DNA of 64,000 bases, from the NCBI RefSeq assembly GCF_029784155.1, contig NC_073692.1, positions 425,239,324 to 425,303,323 on the forward strand, given 5' to 3'. Of the stretch, positions 43,389-53,879 are shown piece by piece; position 1 is the first letter of the stretch, and the number at the start of each line of letters is the position of its first letter. The notes under the pieces are model-generated. The model was given only the letters and a program-made list of their open reading frames with translations, was not told where the DNA came from and searched no databases. Source of the DNA: Uranotaenia lowii. Lineage: Eukaryota > Arthropoda > Insecta > Diptera > Culicidae. The translations under genes were made by a program, and so were the position numbers.

Positions 43389-46226
43389 TTACTGGTCCCC
43401 CCCATTGAAAAAGTTATGACACTCTCTTCGAAATGTATTTAAGGAATTACTAGATTTGATACTGTTTGGAAGATTGTTCCAAACAGCTATGCCCCTGACA
43501 AGGATAGATTTACTATAGCTTTCGGTGTAATGACGGGGGATTGTATAATGGAAGAGACGATTACTTCTTAGGCGTATGAGTTTGTTAAATAAGTAGAAGG
43601 GACACCTCAAATTGATAATCTTATAAAGTAAAATATTTGATCTCAATTTGTAAAAATTATCAAATGAAGTACCCAAAATATGCATTTGATGGTGACTAAC
43701 TCCATGATAGCGAGACAGGTTGAAAACAAAGCGAATGCAACAGTGTAGAGCAATTTTTAGTCGATTCATAACAGTTAAGTGTCCACCTATTAAAAGCTCA
43801 GCTCCGAAAACAAAGTGCGGTACTATCAACGCTTTAACTAACAATAATTTTGTATTGACGGGTAAAAAATATGAGGTTAATCGAAGCATTCTCAGGGTCC
43901 CATAGATTTTGGAACACTGTGCATTAACAAATGATTTCCACTGTAGATTATTTTGGATAATAACTCCTAAGTTGGAAGCTTTCTCAACAAAAGCAATGCT
44001 GTCGTTGCCGATTATGAGAGGTGGTAGAGTTACTGTATCGAAAGAAGATGGAAAGAACATAGCTTTGGTTTTATCGCTATTGATTGGTAATTTATTTTTA
44101 TGTGCCCATCTATGGATGTTCATTAGTTCTAAATTCATAATATTTGTTATGTTATCAGCCTGAGATCGTGCAACTGAGCAATACACTTGGACATCGTCAG
44201 CGAACATATGGATTTTGCTACTTCTGCAAACACTAGGCAAGTCGTTTATGAACATGGAGAAGAGTACTGGGCCTAGAATTGAACCCTGAGGAACACCTGA
44301 AATGACTGGCAAGAGTTTAGATGGACAATCTTTACACGCGACAAACTGCACACGATGTTTAAGATAAGATTCTAAAAGAGTAACGGCGCTTCGAGAAAAA
44401 AAGAATTGATTCGTTAGCTTTGAAAGCAGTTTAACGTGAGAGACTCTATCGAATGCTTTAGAGAAATCAATCATCAATAAAACTGCTAGGTGCTTTTTAT
44501 CTATTGCACTGTGAATGTCGTCAAGAACCTTTATTAACGCAGTGGTGGTGTTGTGCTTAGTTCTGAAACCTGATTGAAATTCATTAAGAAAATTGAAGGT
44601 GTTCAAAAAAAGTTGAATTTGTAGTTTGAGGATGCGCTCAAATATCTTAGAAAGTACGCACAATATGCTTATCGGGCGAAGGTTAGACAAATTATTGCAA
44701 TTTGATTTTTTCTTAATGGGAATAATCTTGGATACCTTCCAATCTCTTGGATATTTACTTGTTGTGAGAATAGCATTAAAAAGCTTGTTCAAAGGACTCA
44801 AAAGCGATGGTGTCAACATTTTCAAAAATTTGAGAGGAATTTCATCGGGACCTACAGCATTTGATTTTACGGAATTAAAAGCTTTTAAAATATCATCATT
44901 ATTGATTGTTGTAAACTGAAATCCAAATTCGTTGTCTTGCAAAATAGGAAGATGAGAATCGTCAGTTGTGAAATTTGACGCAAAGTATTCATTTATTTCA
45001 TCGCTTGTGTGCCTGAGAGTATCATTATTATTCGCTTTACGGTTTTGGATCTGCTTCAATCGTTTCCAAAGCTCTTGACTGGAATTGGTGGTAAGAATAC
45101 GCGTTGAGATATGATCAATTTTGGCACGTTTAATCATGTTTGAAACTAAATTTCGCAATTTTTTGAATGCTGAAAAATTTATTGGTGATTTGGTCCTAAT
45201 CCAAAGACGGTAAGCAACATCTCGATTTATCATAGCTTGTTGTATTTCTTGTGAAAACCAGGGGTTTCTTCTCGGTGAAGATTTCTTCAAAGGAACGAAG
45301 TTTTGGAACAAATCTGTTATCCGTTGATTGATTATTGCAAGTATTATTTCGGGATCATCAATCTGGTCTAAGGGACTCCAATCGAACGAGTCAAAGGTTG
45401 ATTGTAGAAGATTAACATTTATGTTCGAGTAGTCCCTAAAAAAGCTAACATTGTTATTGCTGATTCGACAAATATTAAGTGAACCAAAAATCATGTCGTG
45501 TTTGGAAAAACCGGGTGTCGATACTTGATCGTAGTTTAGGATAAAATTGTTGTTGTTGGTGATTAAAAGATCAATTAAAGAGCATCCACCTGTATGAAAA
45601 TGAGTAGGATTTGTATTAACGCAAAAAAGGCCCAAATTTTCTAGAGTGTCATTAAATTTTCGAGTTGGTTCGCACGGATTCAGTAGATTTATATTAAAAT
45701 CCCCAAGCAATAGAATTCTATTATGCATGAAAGCGACGTCTGTTAAGAGTTCATTCAATTTATCAGTACAATCATTTCTGGGCGGATTATAAAAAGCTGC
45801 GAAAAGAAATGAATCATCGCCTAAGGAAACTTCTATGCAAAGGTATTCGATTTTATCAGGACAGTCGAGGCTAGTACTCGAGGATGCAATGGTCGTACAT
45901 TTGAGATTATTCTTGTAGTATATAGAAATTCCACCCCCTCGGGAATACTGTCTATCATTTCGCAGAAGTTGGTAACCATCAATTGCAATAGAGTTATCAG
46001 ATACTGAACTATTAAGCCACGTTTCCGTTAAACAAAGAATATCGATTTTGCTGTTTTCGAAAATGCCCGGTAACTCGTTAAATTTACACATTTGTCGAGC
46101 ACATAGACTTTGAATATTTATGTGGCAAAAATTCAACACATCGGATCGCAAAGTACAGTTCATAACAATTCGAGGTATAGTGATATTACTTACATTGTCA
46201 GGAACATTATCAATATTAAGAGGCAT
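43389..46226 (-). CDS. LINE ORF2: endonuclease and reverse transcriptase
   Basis: The open frame is 955 codons from a GTG; I place the start at the first ATG, giving 945 residues. The first ~230 residues form an APE-type endonuclease: LTETWLN (catalytic E), LLGDFNINLL, SLIDLLITN and SKHDMIFG. The reverse transcriptase follows: NLRPISILCVLSKIFERIL, MIDFSKAFDRVSH (catalytic D), SGVPQGSILGPVLFSMFIND and MFADDVQVY (catalytic DD). The C-terminal ~250 residues match the tail usual in jockey/CR1-type LINEs (AVWNNLPNSIKSS near the end). The enzyme nicks target DNA and copies its own RNA there. All key residues are present and the frame is intact. Clade within jockey/CR1 is not settled. Confidence 0.9.
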   Translation of the reverse strand: MPLNIDNVPDNVSNITIPRIVMNCTLRSDVLNFCHINIQSLCARQMCKFNELPGIFENSKIDILCLTETWLNSSVSDNSIAIDGYQLLRNDRQYSRGGGISIYYKNNLKCTTIASSSTSLDCPDKIEYLCIEVSLGDDSFLFAAFYNPPRNDCTDKLNELLTDVAFMHNRILLLGDFNINLLNPCEPTRKFNDTLENLGLFCVNTNPTHFHTGGCSLIDLLITNNNNFILNYDQVSTPGFSKHDMIFGSLNICRISNNNVSFFRDYSNINVNLLQSTFDSFDWSPLDQIDDPEIILAIINQRITDLFQNFVPLKKSSPRRNPWFSQEIQQAMINRDVAYRLWIRTKSPINFSAFKKLRNLVSNMIKRAKIDHISTRILTTNSSQELWKRLKQIQNRKANNNDTLRHTSDEINEYFASNFTTDDSHLPILQDNEFGFQFTTINNDDILKAFNSVKSNAVGPDEIPLKFLKMLTPSLLSPLNKLFNAILTTSKYPRDWKVSKIIPIKKKSNCNNLSNLRPISILCVLSKIFERILKLQIQLFLNTFNFLNEFQSGFRTKHNTTTALIKVLDDIHSAIDKKHLAVLLMIDFSKAFDRVSHVKLLSKLTNQFFFSRSAVTLLESYLKHRVQFVACKDCPSKLLPVISGVPQGSILGPVLFSMFINDLPSVCRSSKIHMFADDVQVYCSVARSQADNITNIMNLELMNIHRWAHKNKLPINSDKTKAMFFPSSFDTVTLPPLIIGNDSIAFVEKASNLGVIIQNNLQWKSFVNAQCSKIYGTLRMLRLTSYFLPVNTKLLLVKALIVPHFVFGAELLIGGHLTVMNRLKIALHCCIRFVFNLSRYHGVSHHQMHILGTSFDNFYKLRSNILLYKIINLRCPFYLFNKLIRLRSNRLFHYTIPRHYTESYSKSILVRGIAVWNNLPNSIKSSNSLNTFRRECHNFFNGGDQ

Positions 46227-46669
46227 CAAATTGTAAATATTTAATCCTGAGAGCACATAACTTTTTCAATCCCCAATTTACCAGTAAGTTTAAATTACAA
46301 CTAATTATTTCTTTTACACAGTTCATTTTCATGTAATGGCCAAGATTCAAAACAGTCCATGTCATTATAGTAATTTGTAATACGTAAGAGGTAATCACGT
46401 TGTCTACCAGCGACGATCCATCGGGAACTAACAGCAGCAATCCATCCGGTAGCGACTCTACCGGCAGCAGCACGTTCATGACTTTTAGGACGGAAGGAAT
46501 CACAGATAGCGTAAGGATGGGAATCATGGGATAAAAGGGAAGGAAAAAGAAAAGCGAAAAGGAAGTTTGTTTTTGTTAAGACTTTTAGGAGGCGGACGGA
46601 TTCAAAGGAGCTAAAGGATAGGAGTCAAGGAATGTATTGGGTAGGAGAGTGATATAAACAAGGATAGGT

Positions 46670-47395
46670 TTAATTAACAGCTTGGTCGATTGAGGTGATG
46701 ATCTTGGGTGTGTCAGCATCTGAAGTTTTCACATACACTAGTCCATTCTTCGTAAACGTTGAGTGAATTGATCCAGATCTCTTGAGCTTCAACGCCTCAC
46801 CCCGAAGCTTGCGAGTGGACTCAGAGAGATTTTCATTGATGAATATCCTCCGGTCTATGTTGACACCGATGTGAGTAAGCGCCAGATCGCATTTTTTTAG
46901 ATATCGGCTATAGAACTCATTTCTCACGCTCTTGGAGGCAAATTCAAGTAATATAGGAGGTGAAGAAGACGGCTTTATTGGAGAGCGCGACAAACGCTTT
47001 GAGTTCACCAGAGGGAGATCTCCATCGGCATAACCAAGTGCGTGAGAGATTTTGCCAGCGATATCTCCAAGGTTTTCATTTGGTACAAATGGTACGCCGG
47101 TGATGATGAGATCGTTAGCCTTCGCGAGATGGAGTGCATTCTCACGAACAACCTTCAACTCTTCTTGGACAGCAGAAATGGATTTTGAGCATTCTTGCTT
47201 GTATAGGTTGACTTCGTTCCTCAGCGTAGCAATTTCGTTTTGAAGGTCGGTTTTGGTTTCAGAGATTTTCACTAAAACTTGTTCGATAGCAGCGTCAATC
47301 ATGCTCTGGATTCGTTCCAAAATATCGGTGAAATCAGTTAACTCGTCCGAAGCGTCGAGATCCTTCTTCGATCGCTTTGATCTGTCTTTGCCCAT
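46670..47395 (-). CDS. LINE ORF1: coiled-coil RNA-binding protein
   Basis: ATG at 47395 gives 241 residues beginning MGKDRSKRSKK; an upstream in-frame TTG was not used. A lysine-rich start is followed by a coiled coil (~residues 20-95; IQSMIDAAIEQVLVKISETK, LQNEIATLRNEVNLYKQECS). A small globular domain follows (DLIITGVPFVPNENLGDIAG, ISHALGY) and then a C-terminal module with INENLSESTRKLRGEALKLK and GLVYVKTSDADTPKII. This layout is found in ORF1 proteins of several insect LINEs and in FP-type proteins. It would bind LINE RNA as a trimer or higher assembly. It stands upstream of ORF2 and is presumably co-transcribed. Confidence 0.85.
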   Translation of the reverse strand: MGKDRSKRSKKDLDASDELTDFTDILERIQSMIDAAIEQVLVKISETKTDLQNEIATLRNEVNLYKQECSKSISAVQEELKVVRENALHLAKANDLIITGVPFVPNENLGDIAGKISHALGYADGDLPLVNSKRLSRSPIKPSSSPPILLEFASKSVRNEFYSRYLKKCDLALTHIGVNIDRRIFINENLSESTRKLRGEALKLKRSGSIHSTFTKNGLVYVKTSDADTPKIITSIDQAVN

Positions 47396-48342
47396 CGCAA
47401 GGTAGTATTGGTGGAAGCACAACTCGGTTCCGAAAACAAAAGCTGGGGCGATCCAAAAGGTTCGACAAACCTCGAAAACGGCAAGATTTCAAAAAGTTCT
47501 TAACTCACAAACAAGACTCGTATCGTTAAAACTTCGAGGTCTCCTCCAAACAGCGTACACCAAGGCAAATTTTTAAAGAATAAACTGCGCGGAAACGGTA
47601 GTTTAACACGGGTTAAAACGGATTTTTATCGGTCCAAAAAACAACTAATGCTTATGCATCCCGTACACTCAGAGAATTCACATCAGAGTATATTCATTGG
47701 AAAGCACATTTAATCTACATTATTAGTCATATTTTTTTTTAAACTCTACCATCGCTCAAACTGTTTTTACTAGCAATCGAATGAAAAGTAGGTTTTTCAG
47801 ACCGCTTTTTTTTAACTTTTTGTGACCATTTCATTAAAAAAAATTAAAAAAATATTTCTTGGTTTCATGATGTAGACATTAACTTCAGCTTTCATATGCA
47901 TAAGGCAGATATTTTTTGGACGTGTAATATATGAACTAAAGCACTTTTCTTAAGTCATGTTTTTTCGGTTTTTTTTTTTTCATGCTGAATAACGAGAAAA
48001 CTATAAGCTTTAGTTATATATAATGTTGTAAACATATTTAACTGACATTACAAGGTTTCTATTGATATAAGTTTTGTATGAAGTTCAAAACAATTCAAAT
48101 GAATTAAATAGATTTTACTTTTGGAGTGTCAAAATGACACTCTAAGTCGGAAAAGGGAGTTTTTCTGTCCAGGCTTCCAGAGTTCGTCCATAAATAAAGT
48201 AAAGACGCAATATTAAAGAACTTTTGAGTTCATTTAGGGTCCCCGAAGAAATTTTTCTTTTTTTGAAGCTTCTGAAAAAAGTTACAGGCATTCAAACTTG
48301 CAATAGTGTCAAAATGACACTCTTATGCGGATGAGGGTTTAA

Positions 48343-49560
48343 GCTATAGCTATAGCTATAAGTACACCAATGAAAAGTTCAGCAGATTGTTTCGAATTTT
48401 CGAATTCAGTATTGAGCATTTTTTACTCAATGTCTGTTGATTTCGTAATCGATTTTACCTAAAATGCGATCAATCACATTTCCCAGAGGAATCAACTGGC
48501 AGAAAACAAGCTGACCAATCCGGTTAGAATTAAATCTAATAAAACACACTTTAAATCTGACCAGATCCAATTTATCTGGCCATAAACTGCTTACCGAAAG
48601 CAACTCTTGAAGCGATTCCATTCAGTGAGCTGTCAATCTTCCGTCGCCCGTAACTTCAAACTTGCCGCTACAAGAATGGCACACATACCATAAGTATTCC
48701 AGTCAAAGCGTGGCGTGTTGTAGTAGATCTCCCACAGTCATTAGTGAATAAGAACTCACATTGCATCAAAGCTATTAAATTGTTACCTGCCCACCTACCT
48801 TCTGGTTGCACATTTTTCTCCCAACAAAAAATGAACAAGGGGCCCAGTCACCGCAAAAGGAATTGCTTTGTCAATCGATTTTATGACGAAAATATTTGAC
48901 TTTTGATCGGCTCAGTCGAGATTAGGATCACGACGACGGCTTAGTGTAGTGCCATATTTGCCTAACTTGTGCCACAGTTTACTTCAATCCATGATCCAAG
49001 TTAGGGTAGGTATCGGTTATTAATTTATCATCTGCACACGTTTGGCGCCCTGATCATTGATGGAGCCAGAAAATGGTTAGGTTTCTACCGAAGACGGAGG
49101 GTATTCGCGGAAACATTCGAACATGAACCATCAAACGAAATCAGCCAGCATACAATTGCGAGACATGTGACACGAGACGGAATCACTTTAAAATATTTAA
49201 TAAATCGGCCAACCTACTCACTTACCTACTTACATGATTACCTACTTGAGAGAGGGTTCACTTTGGCACGATTCTGGCTGGGTTCGAGGGCTCATGATTA
49301 GGCTCCACAAAAATGAACGGTAGCTCATTCAAATCAGCAGGGGTTATGAGACTTCTACTTGTGTTTACTTCTGCTGGTGACTAAGGCTAATTATTTTGAG
49401 AAGTTAAGTATCTTTATTTTTGTTGTTATAATTTTGTTTGTCTGAATATGATGATTTTTTTCCTCAGAGCCACATTTTTCACAGGGCAGGAAACTTTTTC
49501 AAATTTGATATTAAGATGTGGTAGGCTCAATATGAACAAATATCAAAAACCTTTTTTTAT
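48343..49560. other. unassigned DNA
   Basis: A CTATAG microsatellite-like run occurs at 48342-48361. The rest, including a less AT-rich block at 48890-49100, has no recognisable gene, splice structure or repeat. Confidence 0.4.
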
Positions 49561-49564
49561 AATC

Positions 49565-49760
49565 TTTAACTGTTTGTGTATGAGTATGTATGTGTGTGTT
49601 GGTTATCCACAATAGGTGCACGGATTTACCGCAGTTTCCGCTTAAGTATGTGTTCACATGCATTCTTTAGATTGTTGAGTTCGACAAATCTCCTATGCAG
49701 CACATACAACTCTGATACACCATACCCGGACCTCATGGCATCATATGAACTGTTATATAG
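49565..49760 (+). repeat. dispersed repeat, copy 2 (first copy at 25515)
   Basis: Shares with the minus strand of 25515-25680 the ordered blocks TTGGTTATC, ACCGCAGTTTCCG, TAAGTATGTGTTCACATGC and CATACCCGGACCTCATGGC, with a TATGTGTG microsatellite in front. The 72-codon frame across it is a shadow. Confidence 0.7.
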
Positions 49761-49849
49761 GGAATGTATTGTGTTGATAAAGGTTTTATTTTGAAATAAC
49801 GAGTCAATCAGGTGGGCTCGTTTACTTACAGGTATTCCAGCATCCGTGT

Positions 49850-50041
49850 AAATACCTGGCCAGCTGGCAACTGATCGAACATTATTATTATATAGTCAGT
49901 TATATGAGGAAACACATCTTACCTGTCGGCCACTGATGGGATTCGAACCCAAAAGATTTCTGGCCGGAAATCGAACACGGTACGCCTGGCATACCAAAAC
50001 CAGACTCGCGCCAGTCTATCCACTTGACCACATCGGCGCTT
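49850..50041 (-). mobile_element. tRNA-derived SINE
   Basis: On the minus strand, from 50041, it reads GCCGATGTGGTCAAGTGGAT (A-box region of a class II tRNA), then TGTTCGATTTCC and GGGTTCGAATCCCATCAG (B-box regions), then a short AT-rich body ending near 49850. The long gap between A box and the second B box suggests a variable-arm tRNA (Leu/Ser type) or a dimeric head. It abuts the foldback element at 50045. Confidence 0.75.
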
Positions 50042-50044
50042 GCA

Positions 50045-50592
50045 ATTTGAACTTTCATGTTTTTATGAGAAAATAGAATATTTTGTACAAAAAAGTCTTC
50101 TTTATTTGTGAAACCCAGTCTGCTAATGGGATTGGTGCCAATTTATAAATTCTCTAAATGAATTTTTCCGATGAACAACTTTGTCGAAGGCCGGAACTTC
50201 GTATATTATTAGGAAAAAAAGTTATTAGTTGTTTAAGAGGGGTATATCTCTTGGCATTGAAAAACCATAAATTTATTTGACATCACTGCTTGTGCCTCCT
50301 GAAGTATTACATGGAAAAAAGTTACGCAATATATTGGTAGGCATCTAGCAGTGATGTCAATTGATTGTTTTTCAATGCCAAAAGACATACCCCTGTCAAA
50401 CAGCTAATAACTTTCTTTTCTAATAATATACAAAGTTACGGCCTTCGACAAAGTTGTTCAGCAGCAAATTTCCTAGAGAATTTATAAATTGGCACAAAAC
50501 GCAGAACCCAGGTTCCACAGAAGAAACAAAAGTTTTGTTGATTTTTCAGTACAAAATATTCAATTTTCCCATTCAAACTTGAAAGTTCAAAC
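50045..50592. mobile_element. foldback MITE, ~270-bp arms
   Basis: The left arm (about 50045-50318) and right arm (about 50330-50592) are reverse complements at roughly 80% by eye. Shared blocks are TTTGAACTTTCA, GAATATTTTGTAC, TGCCAATTTATAAATTCTCT, GAACAACTTTGTCGAAGGCC, GTATATTATTAG, AAAGTTATTAG and GACATCACTGCT. The whole folds into one long hairpin with a small loop. No coding capacity. Confidence 0.88.
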
Positions 50593-50879
50593 TTACTTAT
50601 GCGAACGTTACTTAAAATCTGCAAAAATATCATGGATGAATTTTGATCCCAAAAGGAAGCTTGCAAGACCTCAGGGTTTGAGAAAATTAAAAATGCCCTC
50701 AAATCTGTTGAGCAGCAGCAACAATGAGCATCTTCGGCGTGGAAAGAAGAGAACAACCAACACGTTTAAATGTCAATATTGGAATAATGTTATTATGCGT
50801 AACCATCTTGATTATATAGATACATGAAAAACTCTTAGCGCACACATTGCACAACGTGTGTTGAATTGATACGGCGATA

Positions 50880-52140
50880 TCGTGTTCACAGCTCAGCAAA
50901 GTACTGCGCCGGACTACAACCATCGCCTTCAGCTCAACGACCCTTTTCAGGTTTTGCTTGACGACCATCCTTCAGCTCACTCAACATTCCTTTGGTTCGC
51001 TCGAAGAAAAACTTCCGTCTGGCCCGACACCCTTCTTTTTACCGCTTCTCACGGTTCGAAGCCCTTCGCAGCGAATCGAAGCTTCCGCCTCAACACTCCT
51101 CCTGAGGCCTTACGCCTCCCAGTGGCTCCAGCCCAACGACCTTCACTTTTGTTTCCGGCCCGACGGCCTTTCATGGTACCGGCTTGACGACCTTTCGTAG
51201 TTCCCGGCTCGTAAGTCCACCAGAGGCTCCTGGTTCGACGATCACTACCTGGTCTACAACTTGACCACCTTCCATGGCACCGGCCCAACAACCTTCCATG
51301 GCTTACGACACGACGAAATACCAACTGTCCGTCAACCTCCCTCCCGTGTCTCCTGGCCTGTATACCTCCACCTGGCTTCCAGGTTCGACGATCTACCAGT
51401 TGGCTCCCGGTCCGACAACCTTACACGGTTCTGACACGAAGACGTTTCTCTGGATTCCTGGCGCTGGCTTGCCCTTCCATAGGCTTCCTCATGGCTGGAT
51501 ACAACTACTGATTCGACTTTTCTCCTCCTTTCCACTAGTCCTGGGCCCATAACCTGTTGAAAGCCATCAGCAGGGAGCACTTTCGGACGGTGTGGAAAGG
51601 ATAGAAAACTACGAACACATTCTGTGGTTCCAACTGGATCAAATTAACATTCGCCGAGATAGGCTAAATGCCGACACTACTCCTCGACACACGCTGTTCT
51701 TAGTTATCCAACTGCAAACTATCCGGCGGCTCCTCTTGAAGTGGCTACTCCTCCTCGACACACACCGAACCTTATCGCCTTCAGCACGTCGAGGTTTCGC
51801 TCGACGACCTTCCACCGGTTTCGTCCGACGACCATTTCCTGGCTCACTCGACGAAATCCTTCCTTGGTTCGTTCGACTACAACCTTTCGTCTCGGCTTTG
51901 CACTCCTTGCAGTTCGTAGCCTTTGCTCAAGGCTTTACGCCCTTCTTAGCGGGCTTACGACCGTCTTCGGACTCTCGGCTCGACCTCCTTCCATTGAAAC
52001 CGGGACGGATTCCCGGTTTGACTGCCTTCGAATTTTATACCAGGCACGACCACCTTCCATCGGATTCCAGGCATAATCACCTTCGGATGGATTCCCGGCT
52101 CAACGTCTCCAATCGGTTCTCAGGCTCGACGCACTTCCAA
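50880..52140. repeat. GC-richer degenerate ~24-35-bp repeat region
   Basis: A block distinctly richer in C and G than its neighbours. It is made of loosely repeated units of the type CGGCTCGACGACCTTCCATGG; clear examples are around 51150-51300 and 51960-52140. Several 80-190-codon frames cross it in both strands, but their proteins are low-complexity (S, P, R, T rich) and contradict one another, so I call none of them a gene. It may be a decayed minisatellite or the tandem-repeat 5' region of a retroelement. Confidence 0.6.
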
Positions 52141-52499
52141 ACGGTACTGGTAGTCCTCCTGCGCTGAGGATTCCACTTTTCTGTGGTATCCTGATGGAAG
52201 GTAATTCCACATCATAGCAAGCCATGAGCGGTGAAAGCGTGGTAAACGAGAGTGTAAATAGAGCAAGAGTCAGTCTAATTAGGATAGGCAAACACGTACA
52301 ATCAAGAATATTACATTTTCCTCCTGTCAGCTAGTGCTGGGCCAGCAGGGTGCATTTTCGGAGTGGAAAACTGGAAAACTGGTATAACTTTAGTATGGGT
52401 TACCCGCTTACCCGGTACCGGCAAATGCAGACAAAATCGACTTAGTCTACTGAAACATTTCTCCGAGCCGATGCCAAGTAAAATTTTTGACCTGGGATT

Positions 52500-52865
52500 T
52501 GCCCGGAGTCAGCCTTGACTTAGATTTCATTGTCCATCAGAAGACACCCGTCGAACTTTGTCAGCACCTGGTCGTATAGCTTCCGAGCACAGATTTCTGT
52601 TCACTATTATGTTTAATGGTCCAATTTGGCTGTTTACAAGCCCTACGGTTTGGTTAGCAGCACCGAAATTTCTGCACAAATCATGATCTGACAGATTGGA
52701 ATTCCTTTTAATTGTCTTCAAAATCTTACCACGCAGTTTGCGCTCGACAGTTCCACTTGGACGATTGGCTTGAGACTTCCAAGTAGTTATCAATGTTTCC
52801 TTATACCGTTTGATTACTCGCCATACGGTGTTTCTGGACCATTTCAGCTGTTTAGCTTAGCCTAA
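52500..52865 (-). pseudogene. DD37E-type mariner transposase, N-terminal fragment
   Basis: The minus-strand frame reads VIKRYKETLITTWKSQANRP, SGTVERKLRGKILKTIKRNS, NLSDHDLCRNFGAANQTVGL and then decays (SEAIRPGADKVRRVSSDGQ, stop). RKLRGKILKTIKRNPNLSDRDLA.KFGA is the paired-like DNA-binding region of mosquito DD37E mariner transposases. The catalytic domain is absent. It is a different copy from the relic at 16930, covering the complementary half of the protein. Confidence 0.8.
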
Positions 52866-52895
52866 ATTCAGACCACAATGGATTTTCTAAATATA

Positions 52896-53873
52896 TAGGA
52901 GAGAGTGGGGAAACTTGATCCCCTTTTCTTATTTTCACCATATCTTTTTGGAAAAATTTAGCAACTCGCCGTCTTTGACATTTTCTGACAGCTTGTAACT
53001 TCAAGTTTCTATGCTCCAAAAATAAGAACGATACTTGAACCCGTTGATGAACTAGAAGCATTTTCGTGGGAGTAAAAAAATTGCGATTTTTCTGAAGTTA
53101 GGGGAGACTTGATCCCCTATTGAAGGAGACGTGATCTTTTATTCAGGAAGCCCTAATCCTTGTATAAAAATCGATCAAAACCCCAAGATAGAATGTTAAT
53201 TGACTATTTTGGTCATGTTTGTTCTCATTAAACAATTTATAGCAGACATAAAAAGAAAATTCTATAACTTTGTCTCAACGCTAATACATTGCATACTTAA
53301 AGGCGCTATTTTTTATAATTAATTGAAAATTAATTATTTTTGCTCTTTTCTTCAGACAATTGTTTGATAAATATTAGTTTTTGGATAAATATTAGTAATT
53401 TCGTAATCAGCAATCATAACGATCAATTCAGAAGAAGAATATGCCGTTTGGAAGGGGGATCAATTGTACCCAACTCTAGGGGATCAATTGTACCCATAAT
53501 CAACATTTTAGAAAACTTTTTGTGAAAAAAGTTGAGAGATTTCCATTACTTTGAAAATATGGTATTATGGAGTTCATTTTACGCTCGAACGATTGATACA
53601 TTGGAGCAAATATTTTTTTCATAATTTCCCCATGTAAGGAACACTTTAAAGTGATGAAAAAAGATCTTCAAGTTACATTTTGTGAAATTTTTCAAACAAA
53701 GTTCAATTACTCAAACAATTATTTTGTAATATTTTTTAAACTACAAGCATTATTATTTTGCTCGTTTTGGCACATTTTTCTAGAACATTTGATCTTTGTA
53801 AGACATTCCAGTTTCGAGATATAGCTAAGGAATCAAGTATCCCCAGGGATCAAGTATCCTCATTCTCCCCTAC
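52896..53873 (+). mobile_element. MITE family 'CTTGATCCCC', copy A
   Basis: The terminal inverted repeats are TAGGAGAGAGTGGGGAAAC..TTGATC at the left and, reversed, TAGGGGAGAATGAGGATAC..TTGATC at the right. The left subterminal region (GATCCCCTTTTCTTATTTTC, TTTAGCAACTCGCC, CATTTTCTGACAG) matches copy B in inverted orientation. GGGGATCAATTGTACCC words recur inside (53447-53496). No transposase frame. Flanking TA suggests a TA target site as in Tc1/mariner MITEs. Confidence 0.8.
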
Positions 53874-53879
53874 AGTTAT

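Larger units (their letters stand above)
43190..47690 (-). mobile_element. two-ORF non-LTR retrotransposon (LINE), apparently full coding length
   Basis: Minus-strand element with ORF1 (46670-47395), a ~440-base spacer, and ORF2 (43389-46226). Its 3' end is at the left, with an AAATA/TAAAA-repeat tail (43236-43262 on the plus strand). The 5' boundary lies somewhere around 47640-47690. A possible short target duplication, GAGTAT, occurs at both sides (near 43232 and 47690), but is too short to be firm. Both ORFs are free of stops and frameshifts. The catalytic motifs are present, so it could be an active or recently active copy. Confidence 0.85.
42585..48342. mobile_element. TTAA-bounded element with long inverted repeats, carrying a nested LINE
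   Basis: The outer ends are TTAA + ACCCTCGTCCGCATAAG at the left (from 42585) and its near-exact inverse at the right (to 48342). The inverted arms continue for several hundred bases: about 42589-43060 and 47700-48338. They include matching GAGTGTCAA..TTGACACTC-type palindromes, GTAAACATATT, TTCAGCATGAAAGA, GGACGT..AATATATGAAC and GAAAAACCTACTTTTCATT blocks. TTAA target duplication and a CCC-containing terminus are piggyBac-like; no piggyBac transposase is present. A LINE occupies the interior. The arms differ in length because the right one holds an extra ~200-base segment near 48130-48310. Confidence 0.85.

Noticed and set aside
43389..46256. GTG start for the LINE ORF2
   Set aside because: A non-ATG start is unnecessary; an ATG lies ten codons in, before any endonuclease motif.
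46216..46527. 103-codon frame between LINE ORF1 and ORF2
   Set aside because: It overlaps the ORF2 start in another frame and has no domain; treated as spacer.
51592..52167. 191-codon plus-strand frame in the GC-rich island
   Set aside because: Low-complexity product, overlapping contradictory frames on both strands, and repeat structure explain it.
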